Of a stretch of 64,000 nt of DNA, positions 17,606-26,062 are shown one piece after another; positions within the stretch are counted from its first letter, which is position 1; each line of letters starts with the position of its first letter. Under the pieces are notes generated by a model that did no database searches, was not told the DNA's origin, and worked only from the letters and a program-made list of their open reading frames with translations. The position numbers and the translations under genes are program-made. This stretch comes from Tritonibacter mobilis. GTDB taxonomy: Bacteria; Pseudomonadota; Alphaproteobacteria; Rhodobacterales; Rhodobacteraceae. The stretch is taken from positions 1 to 64,000 of the forward strand of contig NZ_LNWY01000017.1 of NCBI RefSeq assembly GCF_001681715.1. Direction: 5' to 3'.

Positions 17606-17863
17606 CGGCGCGTGGGCGCCTTGGACTTTGGCTCTACAACATCTTTGCTGAGTTACTTCTTTATGGTGTTTCGAGGCAGCGCCGTCCGATGCGCAATTTC
17701 TCTGATTGTCATTTTGTCATGCAATGCCCAGCATCTGACGACACTCAAAAAAAACCTATGTCGGTCAATCCAAACACCCAACCAAAACCACCGGAGTAGC
17801 GTGTTCACATGGGCCAATTCTCAGTGACAGACTATTGGCTACCGAGTCAGTTCTTAGCGACAA
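17606..17863 (-). mobile_element. Decayed IS21 end (istA start plus terminal repeats)
   Basis: This stretch resembles 1145-1408 throughout. It has the start of istA on the minus strand, the palindromic ATTTCTCTGATTG region, and two degraded terminal repeats at 17811-17829 and 17844-17863. Many substitutions and small deletions destroy the reading frame. It has the same orientation as the IS21 copy at the left edge, so it is an old remnant of the same or a close element. Confidence 0.75.
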
Positions 17864-17962
17864 CTAACAACGCACCAGCCAGACGCTCCGTCATGGGATG
17901 GCTTTGCTTGCAGGCGCTTGGATATCTCGAAGCTGGTCGATGCACGTGTTTTTGCTCCGACT

Positions 17963-18118
17963 TCAAACGTTTCGTCGAATGAATGCGATGATCGCGAGGA
18001 TCACGAATACGACGAAAATAACCTGTGCGATCCATGACGCGGTACCGGCAATGCCGCCGAACCCGAGTACCGCCGCCACGATGGCAACTACTAGAAATAT
18101 CAAAGCCCACTGAAGCAT
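17963..18118 (-). CDS. DUF1328 small membrane protein (YtjA family)
   Basis: This 51-residue protein consists almost entirely of two hydrophobic helices: [20 protein letters not shown], then [28 protein letters not shown] turn connects them and IRRNV ends the chain. This is the standard DUF1328 layout and length. The ATG at 18118 has AAAGGAAAAACC upstream. A GGAAC-N16-CGTT promoter lies at 18144-18168 in the right orientation. The gene is divergent from csbD. The family is often induced by stress but has no defined biochemical role. Confidence 0.88.
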   Translation of the reverse strand: MLQWALIFLVVAIVAAVLGFGGIAGTASWIAQVIFVVFVILAIIAFIRRNV

Positions 18119-18143
18119 GGTTTTTCCTTTCATTTTGCCTGAC

Positions 18144-18168
18144 AACGCTGAGGAGCTCTCGCGGTTCC
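18144..18168 (-). promoter_or_regulatory. EcfG-type promoter for the DUF1328 gene
   Basis: On the minus strand GGAAC (18168-18164), 16 bases, then CGTT (18147-18144) match the alphaproteobacterial EcfG consensus exactly. The -10 lies about 26 bases before the start codon. Confidence 0.75.
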
Positions 18169-18209
18169 CTGCATTGTAGAAATTAATCGTCAGTTTTTTG
18201 CTTGCCATG

Positions 18210-18234
18210 GGAACCGTCGTGTGTTTGCGGCGTT
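18210..18234 (+). promoter_or_regulatory. EcfG-type promoter for csbD
   Basis: GGAAC (18210-18214), 16 bases, then CGTT (18231-18234) match the EcfG consensus. The -10 element lies 40 bases before the csbD start. This promoter is divergent from the one at 18144-18168. Confidence 0.75.
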
Positions 18235-18273
18235 CACAAGGGTTCGATAGATCAAGAAAACAAGGAGAAGGTG

Positions 18274-18468
18274 ATGAACTGGGATCAAATTCAAGGTAAA
18301 TGGAAAGAGATGAAAGGCAACGCGCAAGCCAAATGGGGCGAATTGACGGACGACGAACTCGACGAGATTGACGGCAACCGCGAAGCGCTGGAAGGAAAGA
18401 TCCAAGCAAAGTACGGTAAGTCGAAGGAAGAAGCCAAGCGCGAAGTTGACGAGTGGATGAACTCGTAG
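18274..18468 (+). CDS. csbD: CsbD-family stress protein
   Basis: This 64-residue acidic and basic helical protein starts [20 protein letters not shown]. It has the family pattern [20 protein letters not shown] and ends in an [12 protein letters not shown] segment. CsbD-like proteins are abundant stress-induced cytoplasmic proteins of unknown mechanism. AAGGAGAAGGTG precedes the ATG at 18274. An EcfG-type promoter at 18210-18234 supports stress induction. A strong stem-loop follows the stop. Confidence 0.92.
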   Translation: MNWDQIQGKWKEMKGNAQAKWGELTDDELDEIDGNREALEGKIQAKYGKSKEEAKREVDEWMNS

Positions 18469-18485
18469 CGATTGTCGCGCACGGT

Positions 18486-18541
18486 TGAACGAAGTGTTTG
18501 AAGCGCGGAGCGACCTCGTCGCGCCTCGGACACTTCGTTCA
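18486..18541. terminator. Long stem-loop between convergent csbD and AI-2E permease genes
   Basis: TGAACGAAGTGT (18486-18497) pairs perfectly with ACACTTCGTTCA (18530-18541), and the loop region is GC-rich and partly self-complementary. The hairpin lies between two convergent genes, so it may terminate both. There is no long T tract. Confidence 0.55.
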
Positions 18542-18568
18542 GTAAGAAAACCGTGATTTCGCAAAACC

Positions 18569-19672
18569 TTATCGACTGAGAAAATTACCGACAGGTTTCA
18601 GAGTTTCAAACTCGTCCGCAACAGCTTTGAATACCAGCAGGAACGGAACAGCGAGCAGGGCACCGGACACTCCCCAAAGCCATGTCCAAACGACGACGGC
18701 AAGGAATACAGAGACAGTGTTCAATTCGAGTTGACGTCCGACGAAATAAGGCGTCAGAAATTGCCCTTCCAGCGTGGTGAGAGCTTGATATGAAAATGGC
18801 GCTAAGAGCGCGTAAGCCACACTGTTAAACGTGATGATGGCGTGGGCGCCTACTAGAAGCGTGCCGATTACCCCCCCAATGAATGGCAGGTAGTTCAGCA
18901 AGAAGGCAGCAATGCCCCAAATCACCGCATTCTCGAGGCCGAGGAACCAAAGCGTCGTTCCAATCGCCAGACCAAGAACTGCGTTGATCACAGTGATCGT
19001 TAAAAGGTAGCGTGAGACTCGACGTTGGATCCCATAGACAACGGACAGAGCACGCTTTTTATCTTTCATCGATGAAAAGGACTGCACGAGCTTTGTATAG
19101 AAGAGTTCCCCTGACGCTAGGAGAAAAAATGCCAGAATCAGGGCGACCGCAATGGTCGTGGCGGAGCTTGCGAAACCGGTCACCGCAGAGGTCAATAGGC
19201 CTGGTTGCTCGACAACCACCTGTTGTTTTTCTCCAGTATTTTCCCCTCCGGTATCCTTACCGAGACGTTCCACTTCTTCCGAAGCCTCTTGGACTGCTTC
19301 AAACGCGTCTGATAGGCCGCGCAGTTTGATCTCCAGTTCTCGCCCAATATTTGGCGCATCTTCTACCCATGCGGCAACAGTCCCTCCTGCCAGATAAATG
19401 ATCGAGACAATCCCGCATCCCGTTGCAAGTGTTAATGCCCCTGCTGTTAGCCCAGATGGAACGCCCACCCGAAACGAGGCCCGCGCAATCGGACTCAGCG
19501 TCATCGCGATAAGGAAGCCGAGCATGACTGGGAGGATGAGATCGCGCGCGAAGTAGATAACCACGAAGATGGCGATGACGGATAGTATGCTGGCGCTCTG
19601 ACGCAGCGCTTTTAGATGTGTGTCTTGGTCTCTCATCCTAGTAAGTATCCGGGGCTTCAGCGCGTTTGTCAC
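18569..19672 (-). CDS. AI-2E family transporter (PerM/TqsA-like permease)
   Basis: This is a 367-residue polytopic membrane protein. The N-terminal helices (SASILSVIAIFVVIYFARDL, VMLGFLIAMTLSPIARASF) are followed by a soluble insertion at about residues 120-180. C-terminal helices contain the family segments NYLPFIGGVIGTLLVG and GQFLTPYFVGRQLELNTVSV. The family includes TqsA and PerM and has been linked to export of small molecules or Na+/H+ exchange, so the substrate is uncertain. The GTG at 19672 gives the listed length; an ATG at 19636 (MRDQDTHLKALRQ) is a reasonable alternative. It sits convergent with csbD in the stress block. Confidence 0.85.
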   Translation of the reverse strand: MTNALKPRILTRMRDQDTHLKALRQSASILSVIAIFVVIYFARDLILPVMLGFLIAMTLSPIARASFRVGVPSGLTAGALTLATGCGIVSIIYLAGGTVAAWVEDAPNIGRELEIKLRGLSDAFEAVQEASEEVERLGKDTGGENTGEKQQVVVEQPGLLTSAVTGFASSATTIAVALILAFFLLASGELFYTKLVQSFSSMKDKKRALSVVYGIQRRVSRYLLTITVINAVLGLAIGTTLWFLGLENAVIWGIAAFLLNYLPFIGGVIGTLLVGAHAIITFNSVAYALLAPFSYQALTTLEGQFLTPYFVGRQLELNTVSVFLAVVVWTWLWGVSGALLAVPFLLVFKAVADEFETLKPVGNFLSR

Positions 19673-19771
19673 GAGCGCTTTCGCCAGCTATCTTCGGTTG
19701 AAGAAACAGCCCCAGCTCAACTGTGTCAGGGCACATGAGTAAAATTGTCTCTCCTTTGGCAGATCCAAAGT

Positions 19772-19794
19772 AAAACAGGCCCCAAATGGGCCTG
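19772..19794 (-). terminator. Rho-independent terminator of the PRC-barrel gene
   Basis: CAGGCCC and GGGCCTG (19776-19782 and 19788-19794) form a 7-base stem with a 5-base loop. On the minus strand it is followed by TTTTAC. It lies about 20 bases after the PRC-barrel stop. Confidence 0.75.
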
Positions 19795-19815
19795 CTTCAC
19801 ATCTATTTTGGTGCT

Positions 19816-20613
19816 TCAATTCTCGTATTCGGGTTGCTGCTCGAGCGCCTCCCTAGTTGCGTCAACGTAGACGCGAAAATCGTCGCCGCCTTCGTTGCGC
19901 AAAATTGTGAGCTCATCAAACGTCACCGCCACCGGGCGCTCGCCGATACCGAGGAACCCACCAACGTCGATGACGACCCGCTCGATTTCACCACCATCAG
20001 TGATTAGGATTTCCGATACCTCTCCGACATCTTCATCGTTTGCACCGTAAACACGTGCGCCAGTCAGGGTTTCGGTGGTCAACTGCTCACGCTCTGCAAC
20101 CGAATATCCTTCGCGCTCGACCTGAGGGGCCGCCAGCATTGTCCGCTCCATAGCATTGTTTGCTATTGCTTGATCGTCCATTTTGGCACGTTCGAAAACT
20201 GGTGCGTTTTCCAGCATCTCGCGAGTCGACTGTACGAAGAGGAAGAGTTGGTCACTTTCGCCATCTTCGCGCATGAAACTCAAATCACCCATATTGATCG
20301 CCACATCACGTTCACCAACACCAAGAAAGCCGCCGACGCCAACAATTACGGCCGCTACGTCGCCTTCGCGAGTGACGACGATTTCGTTGATTTCGCCGAT
20401 GTCATCCCATTTCGCCCGGTCCTCGTCCGTCGTTGGTGCCGCGGCATCCACTTCCTCTTCAGCGGTATAGATGCGCATCCCTATCAATTCAGAGGCAAAA
20501 AGATCGGTTTCGGATGTCACTGTGTAATCCAGGAAGGCACCGGTGTGCCCATCGGCGAGCGCGGTTGAGCCCATAGCGACGACGATTGCTGTTGTGCTTA
20601 GGAAACGTTTCAT
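19816..20613 (-). CDS. Exported protein with two PRC-barrel domains
   Basis: This 265-residue protein has a Sec signal (MKRFLSTTAIVVAMGSTALA). Two similar PRC-barrel repeats follow. The first is about residues 37-125 (IGEINEIVVTREGDVAAVIV, then GVGGFLGVGERDVAINMGDL). The second is about residues 180-255 (VGEVSEILITDGGEIERVVI, then DVGGFLGIGERPVAVTFDEL). The ATG at 20613 has AGGAGTTCCTT upstream. PRC-barrel proteins of this kind are common envelope-associated stress proteins in alphaproteobacteria, with no known reaction. An EcfG-type promoter lies at 20644-20668 and a terminator follows, so it is a single-gene unit. Confidence 0.87.
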   Translation of the reverse strand: MKRFLSTTAIVVAMGSTALADGHTGAFLDYTVTSETDLFASELIGMRIYTAEEEVDAAAPTTDEDRAKWDDIGEINEIVVTREGDVAAVIVGVGGFLGVGERDVAINMGDLSFMREDGESDQLFLFVQSTREMLENAPVFERAKMDDQAIANNAMERTMLAAPQVEREGYSVAEREQLTTETLTGARVYGANDEDVGEVSEILITDGGEIERVVIDVGGFLGIGERPVAVTFDELTILRNEGGDDFRVYVDATREALEQQPEYEN

Positions 20614-20643
20614 AAGGAACTCCTTTCTGTAAGTTCCCTTGGC

Positions 20644-20668
20644 AACGCTACAAGGGCTCAGCGGTTCC
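20644..20668 (-). promoter_or_regulatory. EcfG-type promoter for the PRC-barrel gene
   Basis: Minus-strand GGAAC (20668-20664), 16 bases, CGTT (20647-20644). The spacing and both boxes are identical to the promoters of the DUF1328 and csbD genes. It lies 31 bases before the start codon. Confidence 0.75.
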
Positions 20669-20786
20669 TTTAGAATTTCACGGCAGGCAGATTGGCGGTC
20701 ACACATCGCAGGGATGAACGATCGTTTCTTGCGAGAGCATCCTGTGTCGCGGATTATGGCTTTTGCCAATCCATGGTGCAGCGCAG

Positions 20787-21575
20787 CTAACCTGCTTGAA
20801 GAGAACTAGGGCGCCAGGCGTTTCGGTCTTTGCGGCTGGAGAACTGAATGTATCCGTCGTCAAAACCCGCCTCATGTTCTAGCTTGCCGCGATCCTTTAC
20901 AAGTAATAGAGCATTCCTAAAAGAGATCACGTCTTCGCGTTCAAATGACCGCAAGGTCTTGTTCATGTGAACAACGGATATTCCCAAAACGTCGGCAAAT
21001 TCTTCCTGAGACATCGGGATGATGAATTGCTCAGGATCAGTGATTCCAATGATTTCGAGCCGCGCCATAAGTTCGCAAAGGACATGGGCTGTGCGTTGAC
21101 GAGCGGTGCGGCGGCCTAATGACACGATACGCTCAGCCAAAAGGCTCTCCTCATGGGCGTTCACCCAGAACAGTGCGGCTGCAAACATTGGATCCCGAGC
21201 TAGGGCGCTCCCTAAGCGATCGGCTGGTAGGCGAAAGGCGGCTACATCCGTCTTGCATCGCAACTCAAAATCCGATGTTGAAAACAAGAGCGCGTTCATC
21301 GCCACAAAGTCGCCCGGTAAAGCGACGTTTACAATTTGACGAGCACCGGTTTCCAAGTGACGGGATCGAGTAACCCACCCGCGCTCCAACAGGAAAACGT
21401 CACCATAAACACCGTCTTGCGGCACGATAACTGTGCCTGCTTCTAACTCCTCCAAATCAGTGCAGATCTCGGAGAACGAAGCACTCACTTCATCAGTGAT
21501 ATCGAAAAATCCAGAGACCTTTCTGATAAGTACTTCTGTCACTTGGATCAGCCTATCATCGACGGTAAAAGCCAT
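20787..21575 (-). CDS. Crp/Fnr-family transcriptional regulator
   Basis: This 262-residue protein has a cyclic-nucleotide-binding-like beta-roll at about residues 20-140 (GTVIVPQDGVYGDVFLLERG). A C-terminal Crp-type helix-turn-helix follows at about 160-235 (MSQEEFADVLGISVVHMNKT). It lacks the cysteine cluster of Fnr, so it is more like the redox-independent branch that is frequent in Rhizobiales and Rhodobacterales. The ATG at 21575 is preceded by CGGAG at suitable distance; the ATG at 21602 is less likely. The effector is unknown. Its place between PRC-barrel and sigma-factor genes suggests a role in stress control. Confidence 0.85.
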   Translation of the reverse strand: MAFTVDDRLIQVTEVLIRKVSGFFDITDEVSASFSEICTDLEELEAGTVIVPQDGVYGDVFLLERGWVTRSRHLETGARQIVNVALPGDFVAMNALLFSTSDFELRCKTDVAAFRLPADRLGSALARDPMFAAALFWVNAHEESLLAERIVSLGRRTARQRTAHVLCELMARLEIIGITDPEQFIIPMSQEEFADVLGISVVHMNKTLRSFEREDVISFRNALLLVKDRGKLEHEAGFDDGYIQFSSRKDRNAWRPSSLQAG

Positions 21576-21641
21576 GACAGTACTCCGTTCGCGGGAAAAC
21601 AACGCCTGGGCCTGCCTCGAGCGATTGGAGCATTTTTGTGA

Positions 21642-21905
21642 TCAAAGGTCTAGCCTTACTGAGTTTCCCTCGACGCGGATTCGGTTCAAAATGGTTGCCG
21701 CTACATCGTTTTCTGAAGCCGTGTGATCTTCGTGGTTGTGTCTGTGAGCGGAAATTGCCGCATCAAAAGCATCATCGATCTCGTCTGTTTGAAGAAGCCC
21801 TTTTGCCTGTAACGTCAGAATAATCGCTTCGAGTAGTGACATCGCAGCGATTCCGTAAACGTTGGACTGTTCAACTTCGTCGTTCTGATCTTCCTGCTTG
21901 GACAT
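21642..21905 (-). CDS. Small hypothetical protein in the stress block
   Basis: This 87-residue acidic protein starts MSKQEDQNDEVEQSNVYGIA. A helical core follows (AMSLLEAIILTLQAKGLLQT, then DEIDDAFDAAISAHR). The ribosome site is strong (GGAAGGAGCC) before the ATG at 21905. I do not recognise a named family, but the mixture of acidic and hydrophobic helices is coherent. A GGAAC-N16-CGTT promoter at 22065-22089 points at it from about 160 bases upstream, which would place it in the same stress regulon. Confidence 0.7.
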   Translation of the reverse strand: MSKQEDQNDEVEQSNVYGIAAMSLLEAIILTLQAKGLLQTDEIDDAFDAAISAHRHNHEDHTASENDVAATILNRIRVEGNSVRLDL

Positions 21906-22064
21906 TGCGATTGGCTCCTTCCTTCACATTCTGCGGACAAGATTTAGTGGGCCCCTAGGCTGTAATTTCGGCTTAAACAGTGCGCTTCAAACGTACGGTA
22001 TCCACGCGGTGCCACTTTTCGAAACTTGCCTTTATCCTTCGGTCACTTAAGCCATGTCCGGCGA

Positions 22065-22089
22065 AACGCCCGCCGTCGGTCATTGTTCC
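22065..22089 (-). promoter_or_regulatory. EcfG-type promoter facing the small hypothetical gene
   Basis: Minus-strand GGAAC (22089-22085), 16 bases, CGTT (22068-22065). It matches the other three stress promoters in boxes and spacing, but leaves a 5' leader of about 150 bases before the gene at 21905. Confidence 0.55.
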
Positions 22090-22239
22090 GGCAGTCTGAG
22101 TTTGCCAGCGTTGGGATCCATTGCATCGACTATGTTCTAGTTTAGAGACACGAGCGCTCCGCACGCGTGATTGTTCCTACAGACAACGCACCAATGGACA
22201 ACCGGTTCCTACCCGGATGTCAGGTTTCCGGGGGGCATT

Positions 22240-22788
22240 ATGCTGGATGGGACTCTCAAAGAAATACCGTCATCGACCGTTCGCAATGGGGAGGTTGTAG
22301 AGCTATCTGAATCCGAGCGTTTCGATTTAGGTCTGCTTGCATATCGTAAGAACCTGAAAGCCTTCGCGTGCAGCCTCGCTCGCGATGTCGAGATCGCCGA
22401 TGACTTGGTTCAGGAAACGATCTTAAAGGCCATCGTGAACAGGGATAAGTTCGATTTCGATACCAACCTGCGTGCATGGCTTTTTACCATTCTCCGGCAC
22501 TTATTCGTCTCGGCCGTACGCAAACAGGCGCGAAGTGCTGAATTGACATACAGCATCTCCAATTGTTCTGACCGCGCTGTTGGCGGTGCTCAAGAAGATA
22601 GGCTGTTTCTGAAGGAAGTTGTTCAAGCACTCAGAGCGTTGCCATCGTCCCAGCGCAATGCGATTTTGCGTGTTGGCGTTCTTGGTACTTCTGTTAGTGA
22701 AGTGGCGTTGGAGGAAAAATGTAGGCCCGGAACCGTGAAAAGTCGAGCCAATAGGGGCCGCGAAACGCTTGCAAAGCAGTTATGGTAG
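22240..22788 (+). CDS. ECF sigma factor, EcfG-like
   Basis: This is a 182-residue sigma-70 family protein. Region 2 (ADDLVQETILKAIVNRDKF, then NLRAWLFTILRHLFVSAVRK) and region 4 (ALRALPSSQRNAILRVGVLG, then RPGTVKSRANRGRETLAKQL) follow the EcfG pattern of the alphaproteobacterial general stress response. The ATG at 22240 follows GGGGGGC; the earlier possible start at 22171 adds a basic leader without family character. There are no nearby phyR or nepR genes, so it may be an accessory EcfG paralogue. It could direct transcription from the four GGAAC-N16-CGTT promoters nearby, although none of them lies in front of its own gene. Confidence 0.82.
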   Translation: MLDGTLKEIPSSTVRNGEVVELSESERFDLGLLAYRKNLKAFACSLARDVEIADDLVQETILKAIVNRDKFDFDTNLRAWLFTILRHLFVSAVRKQARSAELTYSISNCSDRAVGGAQEDRLFLKEVVQALRALPSSQRNAILRVGVLGTSVSEVALEEKCRPGTVKSRANRGRETLAKQLW

Positions 22789-22993
22789 CGTGGTGGGCAA
22801 GCCTGAAAGCACTCGCTTATAGCCGCGAGATCACTCGGCTGTTGGCAAGTTAGGCAAAAGTTCCATTGGAGGAGGTGTTTATATTCAACCTCTTGCGTGT
22901 ATCAATCTGATTGATCGAACATTAAACGATTTATCGCTACCAAAGGTGCGATACTAAGCAAGGTCAGCTTCTCTACCGACCGCAGGTGAGCAC

Positions 22994-23197
22994 ATGTCAA
23001 AGCGACAGAGCGAAGAAAACACGTCCGAAACGAACTCTCAGAATAATATGTCCCGAATGCTAGCCGAATGTGCTTCAGCAAATGAGCAAGCAGCTGAGTT
23101 CAACGCGCTTGCCAGTAATTTTGCGCGCTTTGCCTCAGATGAATATCGGGTACGTAGCACCCGTCTAAGCGAGAAGATGGCGATCAAATGTGAATGA
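22994..23197 (+). CDS. Small hypothetical protein
   Basis: This 67-residue hydrophilic frame (MSKRQSEENTSETNSQNNMS, then ECASANEQAAEFNALASNF) ends in a basic helix. CGCAGGTGAGC precedes the ATG. The composition suggests a small helical regulatory or stress peptide. No family is recognised. It lies between the sigma-factor gene and the convergent kinase gene and has its own upstream space of about 200 bases. Confidence 0.5.
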   Translation: MSKRQSEENTSETNSQNNMSRMLAECASANEQAAEFNALASNFARFASDEYRVRSTRLSEKMAIKCE

Positions 23198-23217
23198 CCT
23201 AATCTTCAGAGCTTCTT

Positions 23218-25215
23218 CTATGAAGCTAACTGGCTTTCCTTCACACGTTCTTTCGGCACACTTATTGTAAATGTGCTACCAGCACCCTTCGATGAGAGCA
23301 AAGTTACTTGGCCACCCCAATTTTCAACTGTTTTCTTAATGAAAGCCAAACCTAGACCGCTCCCTGCATTATCTGTCGAGAGTCGTTGAAATGGTTCGAA
23401 TATAGATTCTTGGAATTCCTCAGGAATGCCGGCCCCGTCATCGCGAACGTGGATGTACACAGATCCGCTGTCATCCGTAGCTGTGACTTCCACAATTCCT
23501 TCTGCAGCGTCATGATGCTTGATCGCATTCCCGATCAGATTTCGCATCACCGCTTCAAATGCGATAGGGTCGACGTCTATAGCGGGCATCGTAGTCGGCT
23601 TGGTGATCAAAAATGTTTCTGGCGGACGGAGTACATCAAGCACCCTGTCTAACCTTTCACCGGAGTCGATCACTTGCCGTCGCCCAGCTTGTGTTCCAAC
23701 CGAAGCATACAGGAGCAGATCATCCACTAGATCTTTCATCAATTCTGCCTCATCGCGTATCAGGTTGAGATATTCATCGACCTCATCAGGCACGGTAAAA
23801 TCAGCTTCAGATAGGTCTTGTTGAACGAACTCGACAAGAGGGCAGATTCTTGACAGAGGGCTTCTAAGGTCATGTGCTGCGATTGAAGTAAAGGTTTCTA
23901 ATTGATCGTTAGACTGCTGAAGTTCTTCTGCTTGATGCTGTATGGTATTCTGTAGTGCTGCCTGCGCAGTTACATCAACACGGATCGATGCATAATACTC
24001 GTCTCCTAATGAGAAGTCTCGAGCTTCATATACCAGTCCTTTTCCTGTTTTGACCATTCGCCAGTTGTCTTCTCCTTGTATGACTGAAGCCACCAAGTCC
24101 CTTACATACTCGCTGGTCGATCTACCTTCAGTAGCTGCTGTAACCAGTGCGGTTTCGTAAGAACGCAAAATCAAGTCGCCCATCGTTGCTCCGGCATCAA
24201 CCTCTTGGACAAGACTTGGGAAAGCCTTGGCAAATCCGGCGTTTCGATGAATTGCGCGCATATCTTTGTCATAGATGACTATCGCGCCATTTATTTCATC
24301 TAAGGCACGGATGAGAAGGTCATTCGCTTTGTTTGCCTTCAAGATGCGAGATGCTTCACGCCGGTATTGATAAATCCTCCAGGACATGAAGCTAATGACT
24401 GTACCACAAATCGTCGTAGCAATCAGTACAAGCCAAAATCCTGTTCTTTCATACAAATACGCTTCTCGACCAAACCACTTCTCATGAAGTGATGCGACTT
24501 TAGCAGGGGGCAGGGCCTCGAGCAGCGCGTCGTCGAGCACAGCGACCAGACCGGGGCGTGTGTTCGATACAAGAAGGCCGTAGGGCATCGATACCAAACT
24601 AGGGGACAGTGAAACAGTGAGGTCCGAGGCCTTTGCACGGCGAAGTCTAGCAGTGAAGGCCGCTTTTGCTGACACTACTGCATCGATCTCACCTACTAAT
24701 AGAGGAACGATCAACTCGTCGGTCTCTTGAAACTCGATAATTTCTGCGAACGGGATCATCTTGGCTGCCGTGATACCCGCACTTCCTTTGACCACCCCTA
24801 CTCTCCTGCCAGCTAAGTCAAAATTGTCAGAAGCGTCGCTACTGCTGAGTACAAAAGCCGCTAACTCAAAATTTCCGATTTCACGCGTCGCAAGTGCGCG
24901 CTTCAGTCGTTCTGGTGTTGTCGCTAAAAAAGTTGTTAGGTCTGCTTCGCCTGCCTCAAGCAGTTCTAGGGTTCGAGCCGGGTTAACCGAGTAAACAAAC
25001 TCTGCTTCGTAGCCTGCGGCCTTCAAAACATGCCGCACCACGTCGATAGAGAACCCCTCAGCAACACCTGCTTCATTCGTGAAACTGTAAGGGTGAAAGT
25101 CCCCGTAAGTGACTTTGAGACTTTCAGCTCTAGACACATTAGCAGAAACCAACGACATGGAAGTGATAATCATCCATCTGGAAAGTAAGCTGCGAATAAA
25201 ACAAAGTTGCGGCAT
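23218..25215 (-). CDS. Sensor histidine kinase with periplasmic solute-binding (PBPb) domain
   Basis: This 665-residue hybrid has a signal segment (about 1-30) and a bacterial solute-binding family 3 domain at about 32-250 (LKVTYGDFHPYSFTNEAGVA). One membrane helix (WLVLIATTICGTVISFMSW) leads to a PAS domain at about 300-410 (INGAIVIYDKDMRAIHRNAG). Next is a HisKA domain with the phosphorylated histidine at about 448 (FTSIAAHDLRSPLSR). The ATPase domain shows N and G boxes (NLIGNAIKHHD, DDGAGIPEEF, SGLGLAFIKKTVENWGGQ). No receiver domain or adjacent regulator is present, so its partner is elsewhere. It probably senses an amino acid or organic ligand in the periplasm. AGGTG precedes the ATG at 25215. 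Confidence 0.9.
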   Translation of the reverse strand: MPQLCFIRSLLSRWMIITSMSLVSANVSRAESLKVTYGDFHPYSFTNEAGVAEGFSIDVVRHVLKAAGYEAEFVYSVNPARTLELLEAGEADLTTFLATTPERLKRALATREIGNFELAAFVLSSSDASDNFDLAGRRVGVVKGSAGITAAKMIPFAEIIEFQETDELIVPLLVGEIDAVVSAKAAFTARLRRAKASDLTVSLSPSLVSMPYGLLVSNTRPGLVAVLDDALLEALPPAKVASLHEKWFGREAYLYERTGFWLVLIATTICGTVISFMSWRIYQYRREASRILKANKANDLLIRALDEINGAIVIYDKDMRAIHRNAGFAKAFPSLVQEVDAGATMGDLILRSYETALVTAATEGRSTSEYVRDLVASVIQGEDNWRMVKTGKGLVYEARDFSLGDEYYASIRVDVTAQAALQNTIQHQAEELQQSNDQLETFTSIAAHDLRSPLSRICPLVEFVQQDLSEADFTVPDEVDEYLNLIRDEAELMKDLVDDLLLYASVGTQAGRRQVIDSGERLDRVLDVLRPPETFLITKPTTMPAIDVDPIAFEAVMRNLIGNAIKHHDAAEGIVEVTATDDSGSVYIHVRDDGAGIPEEFQESIFEPFQRLSTDNAGSGLGLAFIKKTVENWGGQVTLLSSKGAGSTFTISVPKERVKESQLAS

Positions 25216-25529
25216 TTTGCACCTAATAGTTCACTGCCTTCAACGAGGTATAGCTGGAACGTAAACCAGTGGTTAACAGTGTTCCAGCAACGCGTTGCTT
25301 TTACAGCGTTTTAATGAGGTGATGAAGAGTTGGACAGAGGGTTTTTCGAGCGGGCATGGAGGGCACGTGACGTAAATTGAGCTTATCGGCGCCTGCATAT
25401 TCTGCTGAGCCGCGACGCATCGACGACATGAACGTGAAAAACGTTCTTGGTCAGATCAAGGCCAACGGTCGTTGGGGTCATGGAACTCCTTTTTCAATGT
25501 GGGACCCGTATAAGGTCCCTTCTAAGGAG
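25216..25529. other. Intergenic, kinase upstream region and debris
   Basis: The part next to the kinase must hold its promoter. The rest has a short open frame (25377-25565) without ribosome site or recognisable protein. Nothing further is supported. Confidence 0.45.
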
Positions 25530-25735
25530 CGGGGCTGTCTTTCCCATCAATGGCCGACTACGTGACGAGCACCTGTTTGCTAATTTGCGCCATACCTGAG
25601 ACCAGATCGCGGCCTGGCGCGAGGATTGCAATCACCACCGCCTGCATTCTAGCCTCGACGGGCTCATCCTGCGGGAGGATCACCAACGGTCAGTAGAGGA
25701 CCAAACCCTGAACTGAGCGAACTAATATCCGCGGA
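25530..25735 (+). mobile_element. IS3-family integrase C-terminal remnant
   Basis: One plus-strand frame reads DQIAAWREDCNHHRLHSSLD followed by GLILREDHQRSVEDQT. This is the end of an IS3-group OrfB, where WRxDYNxxRPHSSLGxLTP is conserved. A stop (TGA at about 25592) interrupts the frame just before the motif. Only this terminal part of the element remains. Confidence 0.6.
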
Positions 25736-25999
25736 CGCTGCGTGGAGCACGTCAGCATGTTGCAGGATCTACCGAGGTCCGCTTTCGAGTGCTCGCTCGG
25801 TAGCCCAAGAAAAGCGTGCGCTCCGATTTGGGCGATAGCTCTCATGTATAACCAAACCCATGGTGCCTCTGAGCGGTCGGTGTGCAAAAATTAACCGACT
25901 CAAACGACTTACGCAGGAGGCTTAGTCAGATTGCCGACGCCGTTCATAGTATTCCCCAGAAGGCTGATATTTGTCGTCATCGGTGTGCCCTCCTTTCGG

Positions 26000-26062
26000 T
26001 TCCAATGGAACCATCATGGCATATCAGATGCCGTTGGTGGGGGCATCCACCGCATCAGTTCA
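26000..26062 (+). repeat. Dispersed 63-base repeat, copy A
   Basis: The stretch beginning TTCCAATGGAACCATCATGG and ending CCACCGCATCAGTTCA recurs in inverted orientation at 44516-44577 with only a few differences. Both copies lie in IS debris. It is probably part of the same unidentified mobile element. Confidence 0.65.

Noticed and set aside
17612-17827. Plus-strand frame in the decayed IS21 end
   Set aside because: It is the antisense of istA and has the same counterpart opposite istA at 1062-1370.
21973-22164. 63-codon minus frame between the hypothetical and sigma genes
   Set aside because: It overlaps the EcfG-type promoter at 22065-22089 and has no ribosome site.
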